Of a stretch of DNA of 64,000 nt, positions 18,757 through 28,405 are shown one piece after another; position 1 is the stretch's first letter, and every line of letters starts with the position of its first letter. The translations under genes were made by a program, and so were the position numbers. The notes beneath the pieces were generated by a model. That model was not told where the DNA came from. It did no database searches and saw nothing but the letters and a program-made list of their open reading frames with translations. This stretch comes from Pseudomonas simiae (GTDB lineage Bacteria > Pseudomonadota > Gammaproteobacteria > Pseudomonadales > Pseudomonadaceae), in NCBI RefSeq assembly GCF_900111895.1, contig NZ_FOKB01000001.1, positions 935,177 to 999,176 of the forward strand, written 5' to 3'.

Positions 18757-20244
18757 ATGCAACAGAACAGATCGCAAGTCATTGAGCGCAACGGCCTGTA
18801 CGAACTCGACGCCGGCCCCGACGTCCTCGACAGCCCCCGCTATAACCACGACATGGCACCGACCAAGGTGCATGAACGCACCTGGAACAAGTGGCACATC
18901 ACCGCGCTGTGGGTCGGCATGTCGATCTGCGTGCCCACCTATACCTTGGGCGGGGTACTCACCGCGTACTTCGGTCTGTCGGTGGGGGAAGCGCTGATGG
19001 CGATCCTGCTGGCGAATATCGTGGTGCTGATTCCGTTGACCCTCAACGCCTTCCCCGGCACCCAGTACGGCATACCCTTCCCGGTCTTGTTGCGCTCGTC
19101 GTTCGGCATCCTGGGTTCCAACGTGCCGTGCCTGATCCGGGCGCTTGTGGCCTGTGGCTGGTTTGGTATCCAGACGATGTTTGGCGGGCTGGCGATTCAC
19201 CTGTTCCTGGGCTCGATTTTCGAGGGCTGGAAGTCCCTCGGCGGCAGCGGTGAAGTGATCGGTTTCATGATGTTCTGGTGCCTGAATCTGTGGGTGGTGC
19301 TGCGCGGCGCCGAGTCGATCAAGCGCTTGGAAACCCTGTCCGCGCCGCTGCTGGTGGCGGTGGGCATCGGCCTGCTGGTATGGGCGATGCCCAATGTGTC
19401 CATCAGCGAGCTGATGGCCATCCCGCCCAAGCGTCCAGAAGGTGCGAGCCTCACGGGCTACTTCATGGCTGGCCTGACGGCGATGGTGGGGTTCTGGGCT
19501 ACCTTGTCCTTGAATATTCCTGACTTCAGCCGCTACGCCAAAAGCCAGAAGGACCAGATCCTCGGGCAGATCTTCGGTTTGCCGCTGACCATGTTCCTGT
19601 TCGCCGCCCTCGGCGTGATCATGACTGCTGCCTCGGTCAAGCTGGTGGGGGTGAGCGTGTCCGATCCGGTGACCCTGATCGGGCATATCCAGAGCCCGGT
19701 GTGGGTGGCCGTGGCCATGGCGCTGATCATCGTCGCGACCTTGTCCACCAACACCGCGGCGAACATCGTCTCGCCCACCAATGACTTTCAGAACATTGCG
19801 CCGAAGCTGATCAACCGCACCACGGCGGTGATCCTCACCGGTTTGGTGGGGTTGGTGCTGATGGGCCATGAACTGCTGAAAAAACTCGGCTTGATCGTCT
19901 CGGATGTGAGCCTGGAAACCGTGTATTCCAACTGGTTGCTGGGCTACTCAAGCCTGCTGGGCCCGATCGCCGGGATCATGGTGGTGGACTACTTCATCAC
20001 CCGCAAACAGCAACTGGACCTGGCCGGTCTGTACCGCGACGACGTGTACCCGGCGTGGAACTGGAGCGGCTTTATCGCCTTTGGCGTGCCGGTGGTGCTG
20101 ACCTTGCTGTCGCTGGGCAGTGATGCGTTCAGCTGGTTCTACAGCTATGGCTGGTTTACCGGTTCGGCCTTGGGCGGGTTGTTGTATTACGGCCTGAATG
20201 CCAGGCGTGGCATCAGCCCCGTTGCCGCCAAGTCACCTCTGTAA
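18757..20244 (+). CDS. NCS1-family nucleobase/hydantoin:cation symporter
   Basis: The 495-residue membrane protein has NCS1 (Mhp1/CodB-like) signatures. WNKWHITALWVGMSICVPTYTLGG forms helix 1, the region FPVLLRSSFGILGSNVPCLIRALVACGWFGIQTMFGG includes the substrate-site tryptophan, and LATLSTNTAANIVSPTNDF is typical of this family. GGAG precedes the ATG. It is divergent from dihydropyrimidinase and followed by the amidohydrolase, so it probably imports uracil, thymine or dihydropyrimidines. Confidence 0.9.
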   Translation: MQQNRSQVIERNGLYELDAGPDVLDSPRYNHDMAPTKVHERTWNKWHITALWVGMSICVPTYTLGGVLTAYFGLSVGEALMAILLANIVVLIPLTLNAFPGTQYGIPFPVLLRSSFGILGSNVPCLIRALVACGWFGIQTMFGGLAIHLFLGSIFEGWKSLGGSGEVIGFMMFWCLNLWVVLRGAESIKRLETLSAPLLVAVGIGLLVWAMPNVSISELMAIPPKRPEGASLTGYFMAGLTAMVGFWATLSLNIPDFSRYAKSQKDQILGQIFGLPLTMFLFAALGVIMTAASVKLVGVSVSDPVTLIGHIQSPVWVAVAMALIIVATLSTNTAANIVSPTNDFQNIAPKLINRTTAVILTGLVGLVLMGHELLKKLGLIVSDVSLETVYSNWLLGYSSLLGPIAGIMVVDYFITRKQQLDLAGLYRDDVYPAWNWSGFIAFGVPVVLTLLSLGSDAFSWFYSYGWFTGSALGGLLYYGLNARRGISPVAAKSPL

Positions 20245-20254
20245 ACACGGCCAA

Positions 20255-20341
20255 TGTGGGAGCTGGCTTGCCTGCGATTGCATCACCTCAGTTCGGCAGA
20301 AATACCGAGCCGCCTGTATCGCAGGCAAGCCAGCTCCCACA
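20255..20341. repeat. REP doublet with perfect 24-bp arms
   Basis: TGTGGGAGCTGGCTTGCCTG begins the left arm (20255-20278), and 20318-20341 is its exact reverse complement over all 24 bp. It lies between the permease and amidohydrolase genes. Confidence 0.8.
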
Positions 20342-20402
20342 CACGCCAGCTCTCACAGTTGAGTGAGTCAATTCATAAGAAATGTAGCCTGAGGAGATCC
20401 CC

Positions 20403-21686
20403 ATGAACGCTGCCCTCGACGTTCTGCAATCGACCCATCAGCACATCAACCGCGACCGCTTGTGGCAGTCGCTGATGGACCTGGCCAAACTTGGCGCCAC
20501 CCCCAAGGGCGGCGTGTGCCGCCTGGCGCTTACCGACCTCGACCGCAAAGCCCGCGACCTGTTTGTAAAGTGGTGCGAAGAAGCCGGTTGCACGGTCACG
20601 ATCGATGGCATCGGAAATATCTTCGCGCGGCGCCCCGGCCGCAATCCCAACCTTCCACCGGTGATGACCGGCAGCCACATCGACACCCAGCCCACCGGTG
20701 GCAAGTTTGACGGTTGCTTTGGCGTACTCGCCGGCGTGGAAGTGCTGCGCACCCTCAATGATTTGAAGGTAGAAACCGAGGCGCCGCTGGAAGTGGTGGT
20801 GTGGACCAATGAGGAAGGCTCGCGCTTTCCGCCGTGCATGATGGGCTCGGGGGTGTTTGCCGAGAAATTCACCTTGGCGGACACCTTGGCCAAGGTGGAT
20901 GTGGATGGCGTCAGTGTCGGCGACGCGCTGAATGCGATTGGCTATGCGGGCTCGCGCGCGGTAAGCGGTCATAAAGTGGGTGCGTATTTCGAGGCGCACA
21001 TCGAACAGGGTCCGATTCTTGAGGACGAGCAGAAAACCATCGGCGTGGTGCTCGGCGCACTCGGGCAGAAGTGGTTTGACCTGAAACTGCGTGGAGTTGA
21101 GGCGCATGCGGGACCAACGCCGATGCACCTGCGCAAGGATGCCTTGGTGGGCGCGGCGGCAGTGGTAGCGGCGGTGAACGCAGCGGCACTGGGGCACCAG
21201 CCTCATGCGTGCGGGACGGTGGGTTGCCTGCAGGCTTATCCGGGATCACGCAACGTCATTCCAGGCGAAGTGCGCATGACCTTGGACTTCCGGCACCTGG
21301 AACCGGCACGTCTGGATTCGATGATTGCGCAGGTGCGCAAGGTCATTGAAGACACCTGCGCCAAACATGGACTCAGTTTCGAGATGGAACCCACCGCTGA
21401 CTTCCCGCCGCTGTATTTCGACAAAGGCTGCGTAGACGCTGTGCGCAATGCGGCGAATGGCCTGGGCCTGTCGAACATGGACATTGTCAGCGGGGCAGGG
21501 CACGACGCGATCTTCGTTGCCGAACTCGGTCCGGCAGGGATGATCTTTGTGCCGTGTGAGGGTGGCATCAGCCATAACGAAATCGAGAATGCCGCACCTG
21601 ATGACCTGGCGGCAGGGTGTGCGGTGCTGCTGCGCGCCATGGTCGCCGCCTCGGCAGCCATCGCCAACGGCAAACTCGCTGCCTGA
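20403..21686 (+). CDS. Zn-dependent amidohydrolase, N-carbamoyl-beta-alanine amidohydrolase type
   Basis: The 427-residue M20/M28-like hydrolase has metal-site motifs GSHIDTQPTGGKFDG, WTNEEGSRFPPCMMGSGVF and EAHIEQGP, and a late SGAGHDA histidine. This is the allantoate amidohydrolase, beta-ureidopropionase and L-carbamoylase family. Its place after dihydropyrimidine dehydrogenase and dihydropyrimidinase makes it the third enzyme, which cleaves N-carbamoyl-beta-alanine to beta-alanine, CO2 and ammonia. A GAGGAG site precedes the ATG. Confidence 0.9.
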   Translation: MNAALDVLQSTHQHINRDRLWQSLMDLAKLGATPKGGVCRLALTDLDRKARDLFVKWCEEAGCTVTIDGIGNIFARRPGRNPNLPPVMTGSHIDTQPTGGKFDGCFGVLAGVEVLRTLNDLKVETEAPLEVVVWTNEEGSRFPPCMMGSGVFAEKFTLADTLAKVDVDGVSVGDALNAIGYAGSRAVSGHKVGAYFEAHIEQGPILEDEQKTIGVVLGALGQKWFDLKLRGVEAHAGPTPMHLRKDALVGAAAVVAAVNAAALGHQPHACGTVGCLQAYPGSRNVIPGEVRMTLDFRHLEPARLDSMIAQVRKVIEDTCAKHGLSFEMEPTADFPPLYFDKGCVDAVRNAANGLGLSNMDIVSGAGHDAIFVAELGPAGMIFVPCEGGISHNEIENAAPDDLAAGCAVLLRAMVAASAAIANGKLAA

Positions 21687-21730
21687 AACCCGGCGGTTCA
21701 GTTAGGTGTTTACTGATTGGTCCACTGCAA

Positions 21731-21801
21731 TCGCAGGCAAGCCAGCTCGCACATTTGAAAGGCTTCACAGCTTAAAAATGTGGGAGCCGGGCTTGCCGCC
21801 C
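21731..21801. repeat. Mixed REP doublet
   Basis: The left copy TCGCAGGCAAGCCAGCTCGC (21731-21754) and right copy ATGTGGGAGCCGGGCTTGCC (21778-21801) are of two subtypes, in inverted arrangement around AAGGCTTCACAGCTT. It lies downstream of the amidohydrolase. Confidence 0.7.
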
Positions 21802-21816
21802 TGATAGACGATGCTG

Positions 21817-22026
21817 TTACTGGGAGATTGCCTCGTTGGTGCCATCTGCGACTCGATCCACCAACAGCTGCACGCCCTCCACCCTCCGACAAATCCCCCG
21901 CACCACACTGCGTTGCGGACCATCGACTTCAAAAACCGGGTTCGCGGCAATGGCATTGATGGATTCAAGATCCTGAGAGGCATTGACCAGCAGGGTTTCG
22001 TTGTCGAGGGCGGGCCCGAAAGACAT
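21817..22026 (-). CDS. Small protein resembling the C-terminal part of DUF6124-type pseudomonad proteins
   Basis: The 69-residue frame reads MSFGPALDNETLLVNASQDL and continues with ESINAIAANPVFEVDGPQRS. This pattern (NxExLLVNAxxxLxS, then a G-xQRxxVxGI helix) resembles the ~100-residue DUF6124 or DUF3077 proteins common in Pseudomonas, but it is shorter at the N-terminus. AAGG lies 8 nt before the ATG. It is divergent from the interrupted gene, with only 15 bp between starts. Assignment is from memory of the family; function unknown. Confidence 0.45.
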   Translation of the reverse strand: MSFGPALDNETLLVNASQDLESINAIAANPVFEVDGPQRSVVRGICRRVEGVQLLVDRVADGTNEAISQ

Positions 22027-22041
22027 GTCCCAAACCTTCGT

Positions 22042-22515
22042 ATGCCAGATTCAGGAACTACTAAAAAGTCGCTTTACTCAATCGTTACCACGATCCTGCT
22101 GGCGCTATGCTTGGTGTATATCGGCGGCGGCTGGCTTCTTTCGCCAAGTCGCCCGCAATTGACAGAGGTTGTACTCTGCACGCCTCTGAGCAATGACGCG
22201 TCCGTCTAGGGTGTGAAGGATGATCGTGGAGGGGCAACTGTTCCGTTCACCTACCGATACTACGTCTATCGCACCTTTGGGACTGACACAGAAGTATTGT
22301 CTGCTTTGGAAGGTGCCAGTCCATTTTTGATTACGCGTGACGCATCGGCAAAGATTGAGGTGCAAGGCCAAACGATCACTGTCTCGGTGGCGGGGGATGT
22401 TTCGGACTACCACAGCCGTACGCTGTATCGACATGCCAATGGCGGCGATTGCACGGTGGTCAGTGTTTATCTTGATAGCCGGCCGCAAGTGAGCGAGTCA
22501 ACGTTGACTCCTTGA
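22042..22515 (+). pseudogene. Membrane-anchored hypothetical protein with an in-frame stop
   Basis: The frame from ATG 22042 encodes one membrane helix (SIVTTILLALCLVYIGGGWLL) and is stopped by TAG at 22207-22209. The same frame continues for 102 more codons without another stop (GVKDDRGGATVPFTYRYYVYRTF onward, ending SESTLTP). A single TGG-to-TAG change would explain this and give a 157-residue protein with a short cytoplasmic tail, one helix and a soluble domain. A GTG at 22213 could restart translation, but no good ribosome-binding site precedes it. The family is not recognised. Confidence 0.5.
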
Positions 22516-22533
22516 TTCCCCGCAATCAGGAAA

Positions 22534-22624
22534 GTGTGAGCTGGCTTGCCTGCGAAAGGGGGCATCAACCCGTTGATTCGGCGACTGGCTCACCGGCATC
22601 GCAGGCGAGCCAGCTCCCACATTT
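22534..22624. repeat. REP doublet
   Basis: A copy GTGTGAGCTGGCTTGCCTGC (22534-22554) faces an inverted copy (22598-22624, ATCGCAGGCGAGCCAGCTCC). The right arm touches the stop codon of the outer-membrane channel gene. Confidence 0.7.
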
Positions 22625-24041
22625 AAGTCGATGCGTGCCAACCCCCGCCGAGCGCAGTCACCAACCCTACACTGGCTTGCAGTTGCCGTGTCTGCACCGC
22701 CTGCAAGGTCCGTTGCGCCTGCAGCGCTGCCGTCTGCGCGGTCACCACGTCCAGGTAGCTCACGGCCCCGGCCTGGTAGCTGTTCATCGCCAGCGATTGA
22801 GTGTGCTGTGCCGCATCCGCCGCTGCCTGCTCATCCTGTGCCTCTTGCTGCAAGTCGCGCAGCTGAGCCAGGTTGTCCTCCACTTCGCGCACGGCTTTCA
22901 GCACCTGGCTGCGGTAGTGCGCCGATGCCTCTTCAAACTCGGCCTTGGCTTGGCGTTCGTTGGCACTTAGGCGACCGCCATCGAAGATCGGCAAGTTGAC
23001 CAATGGCCCCAATGCCCAATAGCGATTGCCGGCGGACAGCAGGTTGCCGACCCCTTGCGTCTGCCCGCCAATCAACCCCGTCAGACTGAAATCCGGGTAC
23101 CACGCCGCCTTGGCCACGCCGATGTTGGCGTTGGCCGCAAACACCCGTCGCTCTGCCGCTGCAATGTCCGGGCGGCGTTGCAGCAGGTGGCTTGGCAATT
23201 GCGAGGGTATCCCCGGCAAGGAGATCAATTGCGGGCTCGGCGACAATGAAAAATCACTGGCGGCCACACCCACCAGCTCACCAATCGCATGCTCGGTCAG
23301 GTTGCGCTGCCCGCGTATTTCATCCCATTGCGCCTTGGCTTCGGCCAGTTGATTCTGCGCGCGTGTAAGGTCCAGCTCCGAGGCAATCTGGCCTTCATAG
23401 CGGCTACGGGTCAGCTGTAGCGCCTGGCGGAAATCATCCAGCGAACGGTCGAGAATCCGCGCCTGCGCATCCAGCCCATTGAGCTGCACATACAACGTCG
23501 CCAACTGATGCTGAAGGCTCAGGCGTGCCACCGCCAAGTCATCGCCGGATGCCTGCGCCTGGGCATCGCCCGCCGCGACCTGGTTGCGGATTTTGCCCCA
23601 CAGGTCCAGGTCGTAGCTCAGTGAAAAGCCCGCGGTATTGCTGTTGTACACCGAGGGTTGCGTATCGCCCCTCAGCGGTCGCGAATCCGATTGCCGCTGG
23701 CGCAACGGTTGCGCGCTGGCAGTGATCTGCGGGAACAGCCCGGCATGCAGTTGGCTGGCATACGCCTGGGACGCATCGAAATGCGCCAGTGCCGCGGCCA
23801 AATCCGGGTTGGCCTTGAGCAGTTGCTGTTGCAGGTCGTTCAGGCGCGAATCGTTGTAGAGCGTCCACCACTCGGGAGCCAGTTGGTCGGACGGTTGCGC
23901 GCTGTGCCACGGGCCGTCGCTGGTCTGTTCGCGGTAGCCGGCGGGCAGGTCAACCGCAGGCACCTGGTAGGTTGGGGCCATGGAGCAACCCTGCAATGCC
24001 AGCAGCATCAAGGCCGCGAGAGGTTTAAGCCTTGGGCGCAT
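22623..24041 (-). CDS. Outer-membrane efflux lipoprotein (NodT/OprM family)
   Basis: The 472-residue protein has a lipoprotein signal with lipobox LQGC at about residue 20 (MRPRLKPLAALMLLALQGCS) and two outer-membrane-factor repeats (STLYNDSRLNDLQQQLLKANPDLAAALAHFDASQAY; RRPDIAAAERRVFAANANIGVAKAAWYPDFSLTGLIG). GGGAGG precedes the ATG at 24041, which overlaps the adaptor gene by 17 nt. It is the TolC-like trimeric channel of the RND operon. Confidence 0.9.
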   Translation of the reverse strand: MRPRLKPLAALMLLALQGCSMAPTYQVPAVDLPAGYREQTSDGPWHSAQPSDQLAPEWWTLYNDSRLNDLQQQLLKANPDLAAALAHFDASQAYASQLHAGLFPQITASAQPLRQRQSDSRPLRGDTQPSVYNSNTAGFSLSYDLDLWGKIRNQVAAGDAQAQASGDDLAVARLSLQHQLATLYVQLNGLDAQARILDRSLDDFRQALQLTRSRYEGQIASELDLTRAQNQLAEAKAQWDEIRGQRNLTEHAIGELVGVAASDFSLSPSPQLISLPGIPSQLPSHLLQRRPDIAAAERRVFAANANIGVAKAAWYPDFSLTGLIGGQTQGVGNLLSAGNRYWALGPLVNLPIFDGGRLSANERQAKAEFEEASAHYRSQVLKAVREVEDNLAQLRDLQQEAQDEQAAADAAQHTQSLAMNSYQAGAVSYLDVVTAQTAALQAQRTLQAVQTRQLQASVGLVTALGGGWHAST

Positions 24042-25194
24042 GCGCACCTCCCGAGGCATCGGCCAGTTGCACCGGGTCACCTTCACGCAGGGCGTCGGGC
24101 GGGTTGTCGACTACGCGATCGACCGGTTTCAGGCCTTGGTCGATCACCAGGCGTTCACCGAGATCCAGGCCGATGTGGATGGTTTGCAGATGCACATGAT
24201 TGTGCGCGTCAAGCACAGCGACCTGAGTACCTTGGGCGCGAAAAATGAGGGCGCTGGCCGGGATGCTCACGCCATGGGTGTCCGCCGGAATCGGCAGCGT
24301 CGCTTCGGCGTAGTCACCGGGCAGCAATTCACCGTTGGGGTTGTCCGCAACGAACTGCGCAAGCAGGGTGCCGGAGCGGCGGTCGATGGCGGTGGAGTCG
24401 CCGATCAGGCGCGCCTTGAAGTGCTCGCCGGGATGCTCGGGCACCGTCAGTTCAGCTTCAAGGCCGGGGTGGATGACCGCCGCGTAGTTCTGCGGCACCG
24501 GTACGTACAGACGCAATTGATGGGTGTCGGCAATGTTGAACAATTCCGGGTCACTGTCGGTATCGGCCTTGATCAACTGGCCGATATCGGTGTTGCGTGC
24601 GGTGATGGTGCCGGCGAATGGTGCGCGGATGGTTTTGTAGCTTTCCAGTGCGGACAGCCGCGCATAGTCGGCAGCGGCGGCTTCGGCATTGGCCTTGGCG
24701 GCTGCAGCGTTGGAGGTTTTCTCATCGGCTTCCTGGCGTGATACCGAGTGGCTGGCGAGCAGGTTTTGCCAGCGCGTGGCGGTGGTTTGCGCCAGGCGTG
24801 CGTTGGCCTGTTCCTGAATCAGCCGGGCGTGGGTTTGCGCCATTTGCTGGTCCAGGTCCGGGCTGTCGATTTCGGCCAGGATTTGCCCGGCTTTCACCTG
24901 CGTACCTATGTCGGCTTTCCAGTCCTTCAGGTAGCCGCTGACGCGGGCATGGATGGGCGCCTTGCTCCAGGCTTCCAGGTGCGCCGGCAAGCGCAGGGTG
25001 TCGCCGGCGGCGTTCTGTTGCGGTTGGAACACCCGCACTTGCGGGATCGCTGCAGTCTCTGTCCAGGCGGTGACCGATTGTTCGTGCAGCGTGCGGGCAT
25101 GCAGGCCATTGGCGACCAACAGGGCGGCCAGGGTCAGGCCGCCGACACCCATGAGCATCAGACGCTTGCGCGAGGGTTTGTGATCAGACGACAT
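24025..25194 (-). CDS. RND efflux periplasmic adaptor (MdtA/AcrA type)
   Basis: The 389-residue membrane-fusion protein has an N-terminal membrane anchor (MLMGVGGLTLAALLVANGLHA), a lipoyl domain (IHARVSGYLKDWKADIGTQVKAGQILAEIDSPDLDQQMAQ), a helical hairpin, and a second lipoyl half (IRAPFAGTITARNTDIGQLIKADTDSDPELFNIADTHQLRLYVPVPQNY). The ATG at 25194 overlaps the transporter gene by 11 nt and is preceded by GGAG. It joins the inner-membrane pump to the outer-membrane channel. Confidence 0.9.
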   Translation of the reverse strand: MSSDHKPSRKRLMLMGVGGLTLAALLVANGLHARTLHEQSVTAWTETAAIPQVRVFQPQQNAAGDTLRLPAHLEAWSKAPIHARVSGYLKDWKADIGTQVKAGQILAEIDSPDLDQQMAQTHARLIQEQANARLAQTTATRWQNLLASHSVSRQEADEKTSNAAAAKANAEAAAADYARLSALESYKTIRAPFAGTITARNTDIGQLIKADTDSDPELFNIADTHQLRLYVPVPQNYAAVIHPGLEAELTVPEHPGEHFKARLIGDSTAIDRRSGTLLAQFVADNPNGELLPGDYAEATLPIPADTHGVSIPASALIFRAQGTQVAVLDAHNHVHLQTIHIGLDLGERLVIDQGLKPVDRVVDNPPDALREGDPVQLADASGGAHAPKA

Positions 25195-28100
25195 GTGGGG
25201 TTTCTCCTGCAACAGCGCGAGTAGGGTGACGCCCGTGGATCAGACTGAAGACCACGGGTACAAACAGCAGGGTGGCGATGGTGGCGAAGATCAACCCACC
25301 GATCACAGCCCGGCCAAGGGGGGCGTTTTGTTCCTCGGAAATGGCCAGGGGCAGCATGCCGATTATCATTGCCAGGGCGGTCATGCACACCGGGCGGAAG
25401 CGCGTATAACCGGCCTCCATCGCGGCTTTGAGTGCATCGCCGTGTTCGGCCAGGCGTTCACGGCAGAAACTCACCACCAGGATCGAGTTGGCGGTGGCCA
25501 CCCCCATGCACAGGATGGCGCCGGTCAGTGCCGGCACCGACAGCGAGGTGCCGCTGAGGAACAGCATCCACACGATTCCCGCCAGTGCGGCCGGTAACGC
25601 CGTGATGATCACGAACGGATCGGCCCAGGACTGGAAGTTGACCACGATCAGCAGGTAGATCAGCACCACAGCACCGAGCAGGCCGAAGCTCAAGCCACTG
25701 AAGGCTTCATGCAGCGCATCGATCTGCCCATGCAGGCTGATCACTGCGCCTTTGGGGCGCATGGCCGCGGTGTCATCCAGTACCTTTTGCACATCGCGGG
25801 CCACGCCGCCGAGGTCGCGGCCTTGCACGTTGGCGTACAGGTCCAGGGTCGGTTCGATGTTGTAGTGGGTCACTACCGCGGGGCTTTCCACCCTGGAAAT
25901 ACTTGCCACACCGCCGAGGATCTGCGACTGACCACCCGCGCCGGTCACCGGCAAGGCTTCCAGTGACGGCAAGCTGTCGAGACGGTATTGCGGCGTCGCG
26001 GCGACGATTGAATACGACACGCCGTTGGCCGGATTGAGCCAAAAGGTCGGGGCCACTTGGGAGCTGCCGGCCAGGGAGGCGACCATGCTGTTGGTCACGT
26101 CACGCTCGGTGATGCCCAGGCCATTGGCGCGCAGGCGGTCGACGTTTACCTGCAGGGACGGATAGCCGGTGGACTGCTGGATTCGCAGGTCGGCAATGCC
26201 CGGTACATGTTGCAGTCGTCGCTCCAGTTCCACCGCATAGGCCCGGTTTTCTTCATCGCTGCGCCCGGATATTTTCACGTCCAGCGGGGCCGGGGCGCCG
26301 AAGTTGAGGATCTGGCTGCTGATGTCTGCCGGTAGAAACGCGAAGTGGCTGCCGGGGAAACTTTGCGGCAGGGCTTCACGCAGCTTCTTCACGTAGTCGG
26401 CGGTGGGCGCGTGGTCTTTTTTCAGCGTGACCTGGATATCGCCGTCCTGCGGGCCGATGGTGCCGCTGCTGCTGTAGGCCATGTCGATGCCGCTGAGCGG
26501 GATGCCGATATTGTCGACGATAGTGTCGAGTTCCTCGGCAGGAATCACCTCTCGAATCCGCGCTTCGATACGGTCGAACGCGGCTGCGCTTTCTTCAATG
26601 CGCGTGCCCAGCGGCAACCTCACGTGAAGGGCCAGGGCGCCGGCGTCGGTGGCCGGGAAAAAGTCTTGGCCCAGACTGGGTAGCAGCAGGAACGACGCGA
26701 GCACGCAGGCGAGGAAACCGACGATAAAGCGCTTGCGATTGCCCAGCGCCAACGTCAATAGGCCATGGTACGTGTCGCGGATATTCGAGAAGTGCCGCTC
26801 GAAGCCCTGCTGGAAGTTCAGCACCCCTTGCAGCACGGCATTGCGTTGTTGGGTGTGCTGCTCGCCCTCGTGGTGGTTGATAAATTCATCTTCCGGGTGA
26901 TGGCCCGCGCCTTGCTCCGGTACATGGGGCTTGAGCAGGAACATCGCCAGGGTCGGCACCAGTGTGCGCGAGAGAATGAACGAGCTGGCCATGGCAAAGA
27001 TCACCGCCAGGGCCATCGGCCGGAACAGGTAGCCGGCGATGCCTTGCAACAGGAACATCGGCACGAACACGATGCAGATACACAGCAGCGAGACGAACGC
27101 CGGTCCGACTATCTGCGCGGCGCCGTCGAGGATCGCGGTCTTCACCGCCTTGCCTTGCTCCAAGTGCCAGTTGATGTTCTCGATGGTCACCGTGGCATCG
27201 TCCACCAGGATCCCCACTGCCAACGCCAGTCCGCCGAGGGTCATCACGTTGAGGGTTTGCCCGCTGACCGCCAGCAGCGCGATGGCCGACAGCACTGCCA
27301 GGGGAATCGATGCGGCGATAATGATCGTGGAGCGCCAGCTGCCGAGGAACAGCAGGATCATCGCACTGGTCAGCAACGCCGCGATGATGCCCTCCTGGGC
27401 CACGCTGCCCACGGATTGCTTGACGAACACCGAGGCGTCACCCAGCAACGAGGTCTTCAGCGACGGCGGCAGGGTTTCGTTGATACGCGGCAGCATCTGG
27501 CGGATGCCGTCGATAATCGACAGGGTGGAGATGCTGCCGTTTTTCAGTGCCGGCATCAGTACCGCACGGTGACCGTCGACGCGCACGATATTGGTCTGTG
27601 GCGGCGAACCGTCCCGCACGTGGGCGACTTGGCCGATGGTGATCAGCGCGCCGTCGACGGTCTTGATCGGCAGGTCATTGAGCTCATCAATGGCCTTGGG
27701 GCTGTTGTTGAGCAGGATCGTGTATTCGTTGGGGCCGAGTTTGGCGGTGCCCACCGGGATGATCTGGTTCTGCAACGCCAGGGCGTTGCCCACGTCCTGG
27801 GCTGACAAGCCTTTGGCAGCCAACGCCTGCGGGTCGAGGTCCAAGGTGATCTGGCGTTGCTTGCCACCCATTGGTGTGGGCATGGCCAGACCGGGCAGGG
27901 CGCTCAGGGGCAGGCGAATGTTGTTCTGCACCAAGTCGCGGATCTTTGCTTCCGAGAGGCTGGGGCTGGAGAACGCCATTTGCAGGATTGGCACCGTGGA
28001 GGCGCTGTAGTTGAGGATCAGCGGCGGCGTGATGCCTGGCGGCATCTGCTTGAGCACGGTTTGTGACACCGCCGTCACCTGGGCGTTGGCGGTGCGGATA

Positions 28101-28405
28101 TCCACGCCGGGTTGGAAGAAGATCTTGACGATGCCCATGCCGGGCAGGGATTGTGACTCGATGTGTTCGATGTCGTTGACGGTGGTGCTCAGGGAGCGTT
28201 CGTAGGTATAGATCACCCGACCGGCCATGGCGTCCGGCGACAGGCCGTTGTACTGCCAGACCACGGCAACCACGGGGATGCCGATGTCCGGGAAAACGTC
28301 AGTGGGGGTACGCAGGGCCGCCATCGGCCCGATGATGCAGATGAATATGGCCAACACGATAAACGTGTACGGCTTTTGCAGTGCGGTCTTTACCAGCCCG
28401 AGCAT
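25184..28405 (-). CDS. RND-family efflux transporter (HAE1/AcrB-like)
   Basis: The 1073-residue protein has the RND layout: helix 1, periplasmic loop, helices 2-6 with the charged pair in GILVDDATVTIENI, a second periplasmic loop and helices 8-12. GGAGG precedes the ATG at 28405. It is the proton-driven pump of the operon pump-adaptor-channel. The cytoplasmic stretch between the two halves (about residues 495-526) carries a run rich in His, Glu and Gln. No regulator is adjacent, and the substrate (drugs, dyes or metabolites) cannot be told. The sequence lacks the methionine-rich export path features of CusA, so heavy metals are less likely. Confidence 0.9.
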   Translation of the reverse strand: MLGLVKTALQKPYTFIVLAIFICIIGPMAALRTPTDVFPDIGIPVVAVVWQYNGLSPDAMAGRVIYTYERSLSTTVNDIEHIESQSLPGMGIVKIFFQPGVDIRTANAQVTAVSQTVLKQMPPGITPPLILNYSASTVPILQMAFSSPSLSEAKIRDLVQNNIRLPLSALPGLAMPTPMGGKQRQITLDLDPQALAAKGLSAQDVGNALALQNQIIPVGTAKLGPNEYTILLNNSPKAIDELNDLPIKTVDGALITIGQVAHVRDGSPPQTNIVRVDGHRAVLMPALKNGSISTLSIIDGIRQMLPRINETLPPSLKTSLLGDASVFVKQSVGSVAQEGIIAALLTSAMILLFLGSWRSTIIIAASIPLAVLSAIALLAVSGQTLNVMTLGGLALAVGILVDDATVTIENINWHLEQGKAVKTAILDGAAQIVGPAFVSLLCICIVFVPMFLLQGIAGYLFRPMALAVIFAMASSFILSRTLVPTLAMFLLKPHVPEQGAGHHPEDEFINHHEGEQHTQQRNAVLQGVLNFQQGFERHFSNIRDTYHGLLTLALGNRKRFIVGFLACVLASFLLLPSLGQDFFPATDAGALALHVRLPLGTRIEESAAAFDRIEARIREVIPAEELDTIVDNIGIPLSGIDMAYSSSGTIGPQDGDIQVTLKKDHAPTADYVKKLREALPQSFPGSHFAFLPADISSQILNFGAPAPLDVKISGRSDEENRAYAVELERRLQHVPGIADLRIQQSTGYPSLQVNVDRLRANGLGITERDVTNSMVASLAGSSQVAPTFWLNPANGVSYSIVAATPQYRLDSLPSLEALPVTGAGGQSQILGGVASISRVESPAVVTHYNIEPTLDLYANVQGRDLGGVARDVQKVLDDTAAMRPKGAVISLHGQIDALHEAFSGLSFGLLGAVVLIYLLIVVNFQSWADPFVIITALPAALAGIVWMLFLSGTSLSVPALTGAILCMGVATANSILVVSFCRERLAEHGDALKAAMEAGYTRFRPVCMTALAMIIGMLPLAISEEQNAPLGRAVIGGLIFATIATLLFVPVVFSLIHGRHPTRAVAGETPHVV

